Program-made: the position numbers and the translations under genes
Notes under the pieces: model-generated
What the model saw: the letters and a program-made list of their open reading frames with translations, nothing else
The model's database searches: none
What the model was told of the DNA's origin: nothing
Shown here: piece by piece, positions 42,091 to 54,075 of the stretch
Numbering within the stretch: the stretch's first letter is position 1
Layout: each line of letters opens with the position of its first letter
Origin: Leptobrachium leishanense
Taxonomy: Eukaryota; Chordata; Amphibia; Anura; Megophryidae
Reading direction: 5' to 3'
Length of the DNA stretch: 64,000 bases
Assembly (NCBI GenBank): GCA_009667805.1
Contig: CM019071.1
Span: forward strand, 50,226,693 to 50,290,692

Positions 42091-44878
42091 TTATCTTTTG
42101 TTTAGGATAGCCTTATGCCTATCCCATGCTTGCTTAAATTCAATTACTGTTTTGGCCTCTACCACTTCAACTGGAAGACTGTTCCATGTATCCACCACCC
42201 TCTCAGTAAAATAATGCTTTCTGATGTTACTTTTAAACCTTTGCCCCTCTAATCTAAGACTATGTCCTCTTGTTTTGCTACTTTGTTTCCTTTTAAATAT
42301 ACTCCCTTCCTCTACCTTGTGGATTCCCTTTACGTATTTAAATGTTTCTATCATATCTCCTCTGTCTCGTCTTTTTTCCAAGCTGTACATGTTAAGATCA
42401 TTAAGCCTTTCCTGGTAACTTTTCTCCTTCAAGCCGTACACCATTTTAGTAGCCCTTCTCTGAACTCTCTCTAAGATGTCTATATCCTTCTGGAGATACG
42501 GTCTCCAGTACTGCACACAGTACTCCAAGTGAGGTTTCACCAGTGCTCTGTACAGTGGCATGAGCACTTCCCTTTTCCTACTGCTAATACCTCTCCCTAC
42601 ACAACCAAGCATTCTGCTAGCATTTCCTGCTGCTCTATTACATTGACTACTTACCTTTAGATCCTCTGAAATAATAACCCCTAAATCCCTTTCCTCAGAT
42701 GTTGAGGTTAGGACTGTATCAAATATTCTATATTCAGCCCTTGGGTTTTTACGTCCCAGGTGCATTATCTTGCACTTATCCACGTTAAAACTCAATTGCC
42801 ACAGCTCCGACCATTTTTTTAGTTTACCTAAATCATTTGTCATTTGGCTGATCCCTCCAGGAACGTCAACCCTGTTGCAAATCTTTGTGTCATCAGCAAA
42901 AAGACATACTTTTCCACTAATACCTTCTGCAATATCACTAAAAAAAATATTAAATAGAATGGGTCCAAGTACTGACCCCTGAGGTACCCCACTGGTAACA
43001 AGACCTTGCGCCGAATAAACTCCATTTACCACAACCCTCTGTTGCCTGTCACTCAGCCACTGCCTAATCCATTCAACAATATTGGAATCCAAGCTCAAAG
43101 ATTGCAATTTATTGATAAGCCTTCTATGCGGAACAGTATCAAAAGCCTTACTGAAATCTAAATAAGCAATGTCTACTGCACCACCTGTGTCTATTATTTT
43201 TGTTACCCAATCAAAAAAATCAATAAGATTAGTTTGGCATGATCTCCCTGAGGTAAACCCATGTTGTTTCTGATCCTGTAATCTATGTGTTTTTAGATGT
43301 TCAACAATCCTTTCCTTTAACATGGTTTCCATTAATTTCCCCACTACTGACGTAAGACTAACTGGCCTATAGTTCCCCGATTCCTCCCTACTACCCTTCT
43401 TATGAATGGGCACAACATTTGCTAATTTCCAGTCTTCTGGGACGACTCCCGTTAGCAAGGATTGGTTAAATAAATCTGTTAACGGTTTTGCTATTACATC
43501 ACAGAGCTCTCTTAATAATTTAGGGTGGATCCCATCAGGCCCCATTGACTTATTTGTCTTTACTTTAGACAGCTGCTGTAGAACCTCCTCCTCTGTAAAC
43601 TGATATGTAATTGTCTCGTTAGTGTTTCCTCCTAATGGAGGTCCCTTTCCTTCCTTTTCTTCTGCAAAGACTGAACAAAAATATTCATTGAGGCAGTCAG
43701 CGAGACTTTTATCCTCTTCTACATACCTTCCTTCCTTTGTTTTTAATGTAACTAATCCTTGTTTTACTTTTCTTTTCTCGTTTATGTATCTAAAAAATGT
43801 TTTGTCCCCCTTTTTTACTGACTGAGCTATTTTCTCTTCTGCGTGTGCTTTGGAAGCCCTTATAAATTGCTTTGCCTCTTTCTGCCTAATCTTATAGGTT
43901 TGCCTATCTTCTTCACTCTGAGTTGTTTTATAATTATTGAATGCTTTCTTTTTGTTCTTCACTATTTTTGGCCACTTCTGCAGAGTACCACAGTGGTTTC
44001 TTCCCTTTTTTGTTTTTGCTAACAAGTCGAATGCAATTGCCTGTGGCCTTCAATAATGCTTCCTTTAAATAATCCCATTTCTCCTGGACTCCCTTTAAAC
44101 TCCTCCAGTCTGATAATGACTCCTTCACACAAAGTCTCATTTTAGAAAAATCTGTTTTTTTAAAGTCTAAAATTTTTGTTTTTGTGTGGTGCAGCTCCAT
44201 CCTTGTTCTTATATTAAACCATACTGACTGGTGATCACTAGATCCCACATTTTCACCTACAACAACGTCCGATAGCAAACCTCCGTTTGTGAGTATTAAA
44301 TCCAATATGGCCTCTTTACGGGTCGGCTCCTCAACTACTTGTGTTAGAGATAATCCCAGTAGGGAGTTTAGAATATTTGTACTCCTGGTGCACCCAGCTG
44401 TTTTGGTTTTCCAGTTCACATCAGGAAGATTAAAGTCCCCCATGATAATAACTTCCCCCTTCATTGCCATTTTGGCTATTTCCTCAAGCAGCAGATTATC
44501 TAGCTCTTCTACTTGTCCAGGGGGTCTATAGATCACACCTACACGAGCTACTGTATGATTGCCAAATGTTAGCGTAACCCAAACTGACTCTATGTTCACC
44601 TCGCTCACTTTTATTTGGTTCGTTTTTATGTTGTTTTTCACATACAGGGCCACTCCTCCTCCTTTCCTACCTTCTCTGTCTTTTCTATATAAAGAGTACC
44701 CCGGTATTGTTATGTCCCAGTTATTTTTCTCACTGAACCATGTCTCAGTAACCGCAACTACATCTACTTTTTCAGCTGCCATCATTGCCTCCAGTTCATT
44801 GATTTTATTGACTAAACTGCGAGCATTTATAGACACGACTCTAAACTTGTCATTTTTTACCCCGCATGTTGCTTGCAC
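42091..44878 (-). pseudogene. CR1-like ORF2: APE endonuclease and reverse transcriptase
   Basis: The endonuclease part (44878 to about 43960) has VVSINARSLVNKINELE, AVTETWFSE, GVIYRPPGQ, IIMGDFNLPDVNW and GSSDHQSVWF, all expected APE motifs. One single-base frame change near 43965 separates it from the RT frame (44025-42091), which has PVSLTSVVGKLMET, AYLDFSKAFDTVPHRRL, TSGVPQGSVLGPILFNIFF and LFADDTKIC (FADD at 42889-42900), ending RVVDTWNSLPVEVVEAKTVI. Apart from that frameshift the ORF looks intact, so this is a young copy. It is antisense to the candidate host exons. Confidence 0.92.
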
Positions 44879-44944
44879 TCTCTGATTTAGTTTTGGGGGA
44901 CAATCAGGCAGATTGTTTTTTACCCTTTTGTCCCCCCTCCTAGT

Positions 44945-46054
44945 TTAAATATTTCTTTGTGAAACCTTTGAACTTCTCACTGAGAACATATGTTCCCCTA
45001 TGAGTAAGATGCAAACCATCTTTTTTATACAGTTCCTTTCTGCTCCAATTAGAGCTATCATGGGACACAAAGCCAAATCCTTGCTCTCAACACCATTCCC
45101 GAAGCCACTAAATTCCCTATTGCGCATCTGCCTATCCTGAATGTTATGCACAGGCAAACCTTCAGAGAATGACACAGTGGACGCAATCTGCTGTATTTCA
45201 CTTCCAAGAACACAAAAATCTTCCTTAATCTCAGAAACCTCATTGCTAGCCAAGTCATTTGTCCCTAGATGGACTAGAACAGTGGTCCCCAACCCAGGCC
45301 CTCAGGGCCCACTAACAGGCCAGATTTTGCAGATCACCTTGGGGAAATGCAGACTGAATCCTGCAATCACTGAGCAGCAAATCATAACACATGTGCTGTG
45401 CTTCAGATATCTGGCAAACCTGGCCTGTTAGTGGGCCCTGAGGGCCTGGGTTGGGGACCACTGGACTAGAACATCCACTTCCCCTTGCTGCTTTGCTTGT
45501 TTGACAATATTGAGAATACGTCTCTTGTCTCTACGAGCAGTAGCCCCAGGAAGACATCTCACCAAACCACTACTCTCCAGCTCAACACCTCTTATGATAG
45601 AATCACCCAGCAACAATTGCCTTCTATCATGTCCCACCTTTTCCTTATTGTTCTTGGTTGCAGTCCTGCATACCTTAGGCATAGGGGATGGTGGTTCCTC
45701 AACAAGGGTGTCTGAGCCTACTTCCGTCTCACCACTACACTCTGAAAGTGCCTCAAAAGAATTAAGAAGAGCCACAGACTGTGGGACATGCCTTCTATCC
45801 ACAACTCTAAGTCTACCAGATCCTACAGTAGTCCATCTGCCACTCCTAGGAGGCCTCTGTGGCAGTGGCTTTGTAACAGTCATAGCCATAGCCTGAGTTT
45901 GAGTAACAGATAATTTACAAATCTCAGACTTCAAACAGGCAATTTCCTTCTGCAATAAAGAGAGCTGCCTACATATCAGGCACACTCCAAACCTCCAAAA
46001 ATTGGATCTAAAAACAAATGCATGACAGCTCTTACACTGGACCAAGCCTGCCAT
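44945..46054 (-). pseudogene. CR1-like ORF1 with SGNH-hydrolase-like domain, split by MITE
   Basis: ORF1 starts MAGLVQCKSCHAFVF with a Cys-rich zinc-finger-like N-terminus (CKSCHAF, CLICRQLS), then a coiled coil, a linker and a GDSL/SGNH-type segment (QLLLGDSIIRGVE) whose second block HLGTNDLAS lies beyond the 184-bp MITE. CR1 ORF1 proteins often carry such an esterase-like domain. Removing the MITE and one 8-bp duplicate would join the two halves in the same frame, so only the MITE breaks this ORF as far as I can see. Confidence 0.8.
45280..45463. mobile_element. hAT MITE, 184 bp
   Basis: The ends CAGTGGTCCCCAACCCAGGC and its complement form long inverted repeats (about 45 bp). The 8-bp duplication GACTAGAA is at 45272-45279 and 45464-45471. 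It has no coding capacity. Confidence 0.95.
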
Positions 46055-46383
46055 TATAAAAGAATGGATTTAAACCAACAAATCATTGTAGGTTTTCTAC
46101 CTCCTGTCTAACCTCAGACTACCTCCAGAGTATCTCCAGAAGATCTCCTCTAAGTGCTCACTTTGAAGACTTCACTTAGAAGGCTTCCCAAGCTCAATTA
46201 GACCAAGCTAAAATTCCACAAGCTTTATATAGCCACCTAAGAACACCTCCCCCAGCAAGGCGTGGACAAGTTTAACCACTTTAGCAAATAGCACGCAATT
46301 GATTCCAATTGTATGCTAATCAGTAAGAGGAATGAGTCACCAGCCTAACCTAATTTACACACCAGACCTAACTTAAAACCTTA

Positions 46384-47391
46384 AAATGAATATGACCGCT
46401 GAGATGAAGTATGCGAACGATGGGTCATGTCGGACTCCGACTTCTCGCTCTGTGCGTCTTCTGTCTGAAGAACTGCTTGAAGATAATCTTTACTGCTTTG
46501 AAAGAGCTTCTTGCATTCTTTGTTTAGCGTTTCAAGGCGTTGTGTTTCCTCTTCGAGCTTTGAGTCTGCTAGCTCAGCTGTGACTGCATATGAACGAGTT
46601 GGTCTTCACAACCTGTTCATTGCATGAAAAGCCCCTCCATGTCCTCTTCCAGCAAATGGATACATTTGAGGGAGAACTTATCTTTGGGCGTGTTGCATAG
46701 CTGTAGCAATTTATCCCAGGATTTTTCATGGCGTCGATAGCACTTATCCCATTCCTCCCGCAGGTGTGACTGCATGGTTTCAGTAAGCTTTCTCTGCTGC
46801 CTTAAGCAATAGGATTTCTGAGACGTATCTATCTGTTCTGAATTTTGTACAACAGATTCAGCAATTGTGTCGAGGGTTGTTGGAAGGAGCAGCTCTTCCG
46901 GCTCTTTAGAGGGATCTGCCATGATTATAGAGTGTGAGCTCATTGTTTGCAGAGTAGTCACTAAATGGCGCTGCAACCTTAGATCTAATGCTTGGATTAA
47001 ACAGAGTAATGGTGACTTCTCTTTGATAAGGTTTGTAGGGCTGGCTGTCCCACTTCGACTGATGCCATATAAACTCTTAAGGAAGTGTTGCTTTACCAGT
47101 TTTCAAGCAGAAATCAAGGGAAGAGCTGAATAGTAACTTTAAACAACTGCTGATTATATTTCCAGATCTCCTTTATAAGCATTCCAATGCAACAGAGTCC
47201 TGTAGGAGATTTGCTTTGTATATGCAGAGTGAGAGCCTCACTGCTGGAGCTGCTTGTTATGCAATGCTTAGGGATCTCTCTTAGTCAATCTCATAGGAAT
47301 CCTCTAGATTGATCTAAAAGTCTCTCTTATTTCATGCACAGAGAAGGATGTAAACATATCCTTGTTTGCTAGAGAAGCATCTTCATTTCAC
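46384..47391 (-). pseudogene. BEL-2 leader and Gag N-terminus
   Basis: The minus strand carries MADPSKEPEELLLPTTLDTI, then NSEQIDTSQKSYCLRQQRKL and a helical region to EEDMEGLFMQ at 46617. After a stop it continues with QRLETLNKECKKLFQSSKDY to the LINE insertion near 46384. This is the helix-rich start of BEL Gag. The untranslated leader occupies about 46980-47391. I do not see a primer site beginning TGG directly after the 5' LTR. Confidence 0.6.
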
Positions 47392-47761
47392 TGTTCTGTT
47401 CCAGAAGCACAGGCTGCTTAATGACAGACAGATAAACTCCACAGAGAGGGGTCTTCTTCTAGTCACTTTATAAACTTTATTCTTCAGGCATTCTCAAAAC
47501 AACAACTCACGATTACTGAAGAGATTCTTCTGAGGAAAAAAGTCAGTCCCTTTCTTGTAGTGTGAAATGAAGTAATGTTCTTTTAGGTTAGGTTAGATTA
47601 GAGAGCATAAACAGTACAGAACCTCCATCTTAGATTCTAATTTCATAAAAACCCCATGCCAATCAGAGACACTGATGTGACCATGTGGAATAAACTACTT
47701 TTCCCAGAATGCATTCCCTTAAGGAGACAGTTCTTAACTGCTGTTTACTACAGCCAGCACA
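47392..47761 (-). repeat. BEL-2 5' LTR
   Basis: This 370-bp LTR is paired with 19707-20074. It is followed on the plus strand by the GTGAG duplication and then TCACTG, which would be the original continuation of the host intron. Confidence 0.9.
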
Positions 47762-47766
47762 GTGAG

Positions 47767-47977
47767 TCACTGTGTATTGATAAGGGACTTGCTGGTACAT
47801 TTAGGCTAGCCGTCCACTGGGTCTGTATTCATACGACCGACTTAGTTGTCAGACGAAAGATGACCTAGGTCATATGACTATGCGTGACTAGGGTCATCCA
47901 CTGCAAGCGAATATGAACAACCCAGGTCAGGCCTTTCTGGTCATTATGAAATAGGAATCAGATTTTTAGGGATTTCG
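47767..47977. other. Unassigned, possible host intron or older repeat
   Basis: I find no gene. The AT-balanced sequence between the BEL-2 insertion and the retroviral LTR has an inverted word pair GACCTAGGTCATATGAC near 47861-47880. Confidence 0.4.
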
Positions 47978-48148
47978 TGCCGCGGCGGAGAAATAATAAC
48001 CAGACAGAGATTCTTCAGGAAGGCAGGATTTATTCACCGAGACTCAGTGGCATCATGGAAGGACGACCAGCACTGAGTCCAGATGCACTTTTGCATATAC
48101 ATTTTATAGCCCCCGATGACGCGTGAAACCTTTCAGTTGGTAGTATAG

Positions 48149-49263
48149 TGTAGCGCTGTGTTAAAATCTTGCTGCTGGCAGTACCTATTTTTGGCCACAA
48201 GATGGAGACAATCGCGATTAGAGACACTGGACATTGGGACTACATTTCCCGGCGTGCTTTGCAGAGAGACAGGAAGTGGGTGGGACACAGGACGCTTACA
48301 TCCCGAACCTCGTGGAGAACGCGCCAGAGCGCGCGAGGGAACAAGAGAGAGCAGACGCAGTGCAAGACATCGCTAGAGGGCCTAGGCCAGAGCGCGAGTG
48401 AGACCTGTCAGTTCCTTTATCGGGTCATTCAGCCTAAGGAGAAGGAGACCTCCAAGTTCCAGGGATTGCTGCAGATCAAAGAAACCGAAGACCTCGAGTG
48501 AGGAGTTGCCACGAGTTGATCGGATACGGAGAGCAGGCGGTGAGCTGGACAAGTCGTGGACAAGCTACGGAAAGTCAGACAACGGATCCGGCAGCAAGTA
48601 TCCCCAGTCCATATCGAGCGGAGAGACGTCCTGGGTCAGCGGAGCCTAAAGCAACCGGTGGATGGGTGAGAGGCCTCCAAGGCTGTATGTAAATAAGGAA
48701 CACGCTGCTGTTTTCTCTTTAAAGTCCACAGGGCCCCAACTTGACTAGTCGAAGACATTCCTTAAGTAAATTCACTGGCCAGTTGAACAGTACCCGGGTA
48801 CCACACACACACATACACACCTTTTACATTCCGGGACTTAACCTGTGCAGGACTCATTCTGTTACGAATCGGAACGGGAGTTAAAGATACGTTCCGAATA
48901 TATTTTTCTCTTTTCCGCTGCGCGTTTATCGAAATACGAAGAGATTGTGTTTTGGGTTTCGCTACGTGTCCCTTTTTCCGAATTTTCGGGCAATTGCATT
49001 TCTTTTCTGTTCGGTTGCGAATATAATATTTTTCCGAAATACGAAGCCTCGTGTTTCGTTTCTTTCCCGCTACGCGTTTTTACCGCGATACGATAATACT
49101 GTAATAATACCTGTGAATACCGTGTCTCAACATCTGCTTACTATTTTAGTAAACTATTTAAATTATAAAAACTCACAACGGTGTTGGAGTATATTTATTC
49201 CCTAGTGCGGGGAGACTGACCCGTGGTTCATTTTCAGCGGCTCCTCCGGGAGTGAGCGCTACA
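48149..49263 (+). repeat. Gypsy 5' LTR
   Basis: A 1115-bp LTR, with a CA-repeat run near 48803-48822. It reads into the retroviral LTR on its left. Confidence 0.95.
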
Positions 49264-49265
49264 CG

Positions 49266-49283
49266 TGGGGGCTCGTCCGGGAT
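49266..49283 (+). promoter_or_regulatory. Primer-binding site, tRNA-Pro type
   Basis: TGGGGGCTCGTCCGGGAT, two bases after the LTR, is complementary to the 3' end of tRNA-Pro, the primer used by murine-leukaemia-type retroviruses. Confidence 0.9.
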
Positions 49284-49319
49284 CCAGTCTCTGGAAAAAC
49301 CGCATCTAAAGGGTTAAAT

Positions 49320-50811
49320 ATGGATCCAGACACTGTTGCCGAGTGGTGTGAGGAGCACAGTAGTCAGTTAGAATGTTGTATAGTCATGGATATTCCCGCA
49401 GACACTTGGGCCGAAGATCAGATTCGTCAGGCCGTGGCCGCGCTGACACACTGACCATCGGGGGTTAATTCTGGACATTGTAAAGAACACAGATACCTCT
49501 CACACGTATGTTCTTCTTGAATGGAGAAAGGGTGTTCCACCATGTTTTCAGGGCGCGAGCGTGAAACTGGCCGATGAGGTGGAAGTCCAACTAATTCAGC
49601 CAAGTGTGCCACGTGGCGAATCCGCAAGTGTTCCCGCACCTAGTCCGTTGGCCATGATCGGGCCTGAATTTATCGTTGCTATTGGAGATCTATTGGGTAA
49701 ATGTCAGAAAACAAGCCCTCCTCACACTAACTTCGGTTATCGACGGTTAAGAAATTTTACAGGAAACGTACCAACTCCGGCGGGAGAAGAAACCTTTGAA
49801 GAATGGGTGGAACAGGCGATGCAGGCTCTGGATGAGTGGGATGTCCCTGAGGCCCAGAAAAAGCAAAGGATCACCGAGAGCTTAAAGGGACCTGCGTCAG
49901 AAGCGGTGAGAAACCTGAAACTGAGTAGGAAAGATTGTACTGCCTTGGATTACTTAAACGTTCTTGAAGAAGTTTTTGGGCGAACTGAAAAAGCGGCCGA
50001 ACTGGTATACCAGTACGAACACACCTATCAGAAAAGAGGTGAGAGGATGACCGAGTACATGAGGCGCCTAGATAAGATTCTACACCAGATACTCCTGAAG
50101 AAAGGGGCCGAACCGGCCGAAGTGGATAAGATCCGAATAAAACAGATCCTGAGGGGCTCTCAACCTCTAGATCCAGTAATGATGCAGCTGAGAAGCAGAG
50201 CAGGTAACCAAGAGCTGAAGTACCTGGAACTGATCCGAGTTGTACGAGAGGAAGAGGCTTTACTGGAAGAGAAATCCTTCAGGCGGGGGGAAAGGGCTTA
50301 TGCACAACCTGTGAGACATAACGAGGGTCTGCAGCCTGAAAGCGACTCTCTAGATACTTATGGATCTGACGAGGACGAACAAGAACACCTAGTCGTTTTT
50401 AAATCTACAGAGAGGGCTGCCAAAGAATCGAACCTCCCTGAACGTGGTGAATTGTCCAAAACCGTCAAGAAAGTACAGGAAGCTCAAGCTGAATTGCAAC
50501 AAGCGCACGCGGAACTGTGCCGAGTGTTGATGAAGGTGACCAAGATGCAGGCAGAAATGCAGAAATTCCTCACAGGTATGCAGACGACGGGAGTTGCTGT
50601 GGCGTCTGGTCCAAGTCCTTTAACCAAATCTCAACAAGCAACTACGTCTCCGCTCTCTAAGAAGAGATGTTTCGGGTGTGGAGAAATGGGCCATTTCCGC
50701 GCACAGTGCAAAGGACGAAAGCCTGAGAAGGATAGAGTCGAGGGACTGTTGGAAGCCCTAGAAGGACTGTTATCTACCTCACCGGCGGGAAACGCCAGAG
50801 GGCACAAGTGA
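49320..50811 (+). pseudogene. Gypsy Gag, PNMA-like
   Basis: The structural protein. The ATG at 49320 opens MDPDTVAEWCEEHSSQLECC, followed by DIPADTWAEDQIRQAV, which resembles the N-terminal RRM-like domain of PNMA proteins. The frame stops at 49452, and one base shift near 49450 continues it (VLLEWRKGVPPCFQG). The frame from about 49456 to 50811 has the PNMA-type capsid: RLRNFTGNVPTPAGEETFEE, WDVPEAQKKQRITESLKGPA, then a coiled coil, and a zinc knuckle CFGCGEMGHFRAQC (50670-50711). Gag ends at TGA 50809-50811, and pol lies in the -1 frame, so frameshifting is likely in the active relative. PNMA genes are known to derive from gypsy Gag. Confidence 0.85.
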
Positions 50812-51530
50812 AGGAGCAACTTAGGTGCCCGAAGGTTGAACCCCGCTCCAAAAACCAAGCCAAGACTAAGAGGACGAGAGGGCCCAAAGCCGAGCCAACT
50901 GCTGAGCCTGCCAAGACTGAAAGAGTCACTCCCTTAGCATCCGGGTCTATGTCATGGGGAAGCAATGCACACCCAAAGCCTACACGGGCCAAGAAAAAGG
51001 CCAGGGTACAGCAAACTGGGTCTAAGCGTCCGGATACCGCCACCAAGTTTCCTGACCAACTGATAGGTCCTTCTCCTATTGTGCCAATCCAAGTGGAAGG
51101 AGTCTACACTAAAGCCCTGTTAGATTCAGGGGCTCAAGTGACATTGATCTACAAAGACTTCTATGATAAACACTTAAAGCACATTCCTCTGCAAGAATTG
51201 AAGGATTTGGAAATATGGGGTATCGGCACTGAGAAACTCCCTTATGACGGGTACCTGCAAGTGAAGTTGGAGATCGGATCTGAAGTCATCGGGCAGTCTG
51301 GGGGTTGTGATGCATTGGCCATTGTGTGTCCTCGACCCTCAGGTGCGAACAGAAGCTCCCTGATAGTGGGGACGAATACTGACCTAGTGCGGCGTCTCCT
51401 GACACCTATTGTATTGGAAGAAGGTTCGACTCAAGGAGTACACCCAATGTTACGTCCGGTCTATCAGAGGATGGTCGAAGAACGAAAGACACCTGCCGAG
51501 GTGGGAAGACTGGAGACTGGGTGGAACAGA
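50808..51530 (+). pseudogene. Gypsy protease and linker
   Basis: In the -1 frame relative to gag, a basic Pro/Lys-rich linker leads to the retropepsin domain: IQVEGVYTKALLDSGAQVTL (active Asp at 51123), YKDFYDKHLKHIPLQ and GIGTEKLPYDGY. It cuts the polyprotein. The frame runs to 51629, but the sequence after about 51520 makes sense only in the RT frame, so one base has been gained or lost around there. Confidence 0.85.
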
Positions 51531-52857
51531 GAAGGTTCTGCAAGCAGGAGAAGTAGCGAGCGTCCGGGCTTCAGTCAAGTTGAACGGATCGCAACCAGGT
51601 CCCTATGTGGTGCTGGGAACCGATTTTAATCATGGGAGTGAAACCGGAGTCAAAGTAATTCCTGAAATAATCTCCACCAAAGCTCTGAAGAGAACACGAG
51701 GAAGAGTCTCGGTCAGCGTGTGCAATGTGACGGATTCTCCAGTAGTCCTTAAAGCACGAATGCCTATCGGGCAAGTAGAGTCTGCTACACCCCTCTCTAC
51801 CGATTTAGGAGGGGGAGTGGATAAAGAGATTCCAGATGAAAGATTCTACCCCAAGGACGCTCCCATTTCACCTGAGTGGAAGAAACGTCTTCAATCTCAA
51901 GTCCTAAAGTGGAAGGAATTGTTCTCGAAAGATGAGTTCGATGTGGGCCTAGCTAAGAGTACTGAGCACCGCATTCGGTTACAAGAAGACAAGCCGTTTC
52001 GGGAAAGATCAAGGCGAGTTCCGCTAGGAGACTTAGATGATCTGCGAGAGCAGCTGAATGAATTGCAAAGAACCAAGGTGATTCAAGAGTCCAGGAGTCC
52101 ATACGCATCTCCCATAGTGTTGGTCCGGAAGAAAAATGGTTCTGTCCGCCTATGCATAGACTACCGCACATTGAACCGGAGAACCATCCCCGATCAATAT
52201 GCCACTCCTCGGATAGAAGATGCCCTACAGTGTTTGTCTGGAGCAAAGTGGTTTAGTGTACTAGACCTGCGAAGCGGGTATCACCAGATACCAATGCATC
52301 CTGAGGACAAGGAGAAAACTGCGTTCATCTGTCCACTGGGGTTCTTTGAATTCAACAGAATGCCTCAAGGCCTTACGGGGGCTCCAGCCACGTTCCAACG
52401 GTTGATGGAGAAGACAGTCGGGGATATGAATCTAATCGAAGTATTAGTGTACCTGGATGACATAATTGTGTTTGGGAAGACTCTGGAAGAACATGAGCAA
52501 CGTCTGGAGAAGGTCTTGAAGAGGCTCCATGAAGAGGGGCTGAAACTGTCTCTGGAGAAATGCCAATTCTGTCTACCGTCTGTTACGTATTTAGGACATG
52601 TGGTCTCAGCAGAAGGTGTTTCGACAGACCCTCGGAAGTTGGAGGCCGTAGCTTCTTGGCCTGGACCCCGAAACGTCACTGAACTTAGATCTTTCTTGGG
52701 ATTCTGTTCATACTATCGAAGATTTGTGGGAGGATTCGCGAAAATAGCTCAACCACTGAACAAACTCCTGCAGAAGGGAACCACAGAAGAAGGCTGCAAG
52801 GTCTCTGACCAAAACCCGTCGGCTCCAGGGCCAAGGAAAGCTCGAGAGTCTATACAA
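51530..52857 (+). pseudogene. Gypsy reverse transcriptase
   Basis: The frame open from 51409 carries the RT from about 51830: EHRIRLQEDKPFRERSRRVP, KKNGSVRLCIDYRTLN, FSVLDLRSGYHQIPMHPEDK, FEFNRMPQGLTGAPATFQRL and VLVYLDDIIVFGK (YLDD at 52450-52461), then the thumb/connection with RSFLGFCSYYRRFV. All seven RT blocks look intact. The frame is broken at 52866 by the hAT and resumes at 54298 within the start of RNase H. Confidence 0.92.
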
Positions 52858-53153
52858 GGTGAATGCAGGGCCGGCGCTGCCGCTAGGCGAGCTAGGCGGC
52901 CGCCTAGAGCGCAGTCCCGCCTAGGGCGCAGCCGGCCCCTACCACTGCAATTACCCCCATCTGTTTTATTTATTTGCGCGCGGCCGCAGACTGCCAAGTG
53001 TGTGTGTCACTTAGCAGCGGCGCGCTCCTTCTCCGCTGCCGGCACCACCCCCAATGCCTGCAAGCCGTCGGCCCCCGTTGATTAAGTCGCGCGGCAGCCA
53101 CGTGACATCATCAGCGGGTGTCGACGGCAGGTGTTCTGACTCCAGCCTCAGTG

Positions 53154-53304
53154 CACCGCAACGTGCCTGCCTCAATCCCACACTCTGGGAGCACGGAACG
53201 TTGCCTTGGCGCCTCCCCCTCACGCGTCACGTGAGGGGGAGGCGCCAAGGCAGCGTGCCGTGCTCCCAGAGTGTGGGACTGAGGCAGGCATCATGTTGCG
53301 GTGC
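53154..53304. repeat. Large near-perfect palindrome
   Basis: Left arm 53154-53224 and right arm 53229-53304 are inverse copies around CGT. The inner 20 or so pairs (GGCGCCTCCCCCTCACG) are perfect and the outer part (CACTCTGGGAGCACG, GTGCACCGCAACGTGCCTGC) has a few mismatches and indels. The GC content and style are like the hairpin chain at 167-576. Confidence 0.85.
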
Positions 53305-53689
53305 TCCTGCAGTGGCTGTTTCAGAGCGACCAGAAAGTCGTGGTCCGGCTGCTGTAGAAGGAGATGAACAAGGGTGCGGTCCAGCAGAGCCAGCCAGACT
53401 GAGGTCGCGTGCACAAAGGATTCCATCAACAGTCAGTATGTATGCAGGTGAGAAAGCGCAGGGGTCGATGACAGGGACTCAAATTGATGTGTGTGTGTGT
53501 GTGTGTGGGGGGGGGGGAATTCAAATTGATGTGGGGGGGTGAACTATAATTGATGTGGGGTGAACTAATTGATATGGGGGTGAACTAAAATTGATATGGG
53601 GTGAACTTAAGTTGGGGGGGTAATAACTCATTGATATGGGGGGTTTGAGCACTGAAGAAAGACGCACAGAGGAAAGAGAAAAAGAGGAA

Positions 53690-54075
53690 GAGGAAAGAAA
53701 AGGCGAAAGAAAGTAGCACAGAGGGCAGAGGAAATTAGCACAGAGGGCAGAGGAAATTAGCAAACATAGAGGGCAGAGGAAAGAAGCAAGCATAGAGGGC
53801 AGAGGAAAGAAGCAAGCATAGAGGGCAGAGGAAAGAAGCAAGCATAGAGGGCAGAGGAAAGAAGCAAGCACAGAGGGCAGAGGAAAGAAAGAAAGAAGCA
53901 CAGAGGGCAGAGGAAAGAAAGAAAGAAGCACAGAGGGCAGAGGAAAGAAAGAAAGAAGCACAGAGGGCAGAGGAAAGAAAGAAGCACAGAGGGCAGAGGA
54001 AAGAAAGAAAGAAGCACAGAGGGCAGAGGAAAGAAAGAAAGAAGCACAGAGGGCAGAGGAAAGAAAGAGGCACAG
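53690..54075. repeat. 26-31 bp purine-rich minisatellite
   Basis: About 13 copies of GCA(C/T)AGAGGGCAGAGGAAAG, with a variable number of GAAA units between them. Confidence 0.9.

Larger units (their letters stand above)
42001..46383 (-). mobile_element. CR1-like LINE inserted in BEL-2 Gag
   Basis: The minus-strand LINE holds ORF1 (46054-44945, interrupted by a MITE), ORF2 (44878-42091) and a short 3' end with CTAGATGGGCCGAAAGGTTC ending in TTTCTATG repeats (42001-42025), the octamer-like tail typical of CR1/L2 elements. The 5' end is near 46383. No clear target duplication was found, as is usual for CR1. It is nearly complete. Confidence 0.85.
19707..47761 (-). mobile_element. BEL/Pao retrotransposon BEL-2, 28 kb with nested insertions
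   Basis: Two LTRs in direct orientation (19707-20074 and 47392-47761) enclose a minus-strand BEL/Pao Gag-Pol. The 5-bp duplication GTGAG flanks both outer ends (19702-19706, 47762-47766). The reading order on the minus strand is 5' LTR, Gag coiled coil (46976-46384, 42000-41396), DUF1759 and zinc knuckle (39952-38404), protease (30984-30640, then 22640-22220), RNase H-like (22211-21549), integrase (21545-20766) and DUF5641-like tail (20765-20266). Insertions are hAT-3, an L1, a CR1-like LINE and an unidentified element. The reverse transcriptase palm is missing. The LTRs differ at about 3-4% of sites by eye. Confidence 0.9.
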
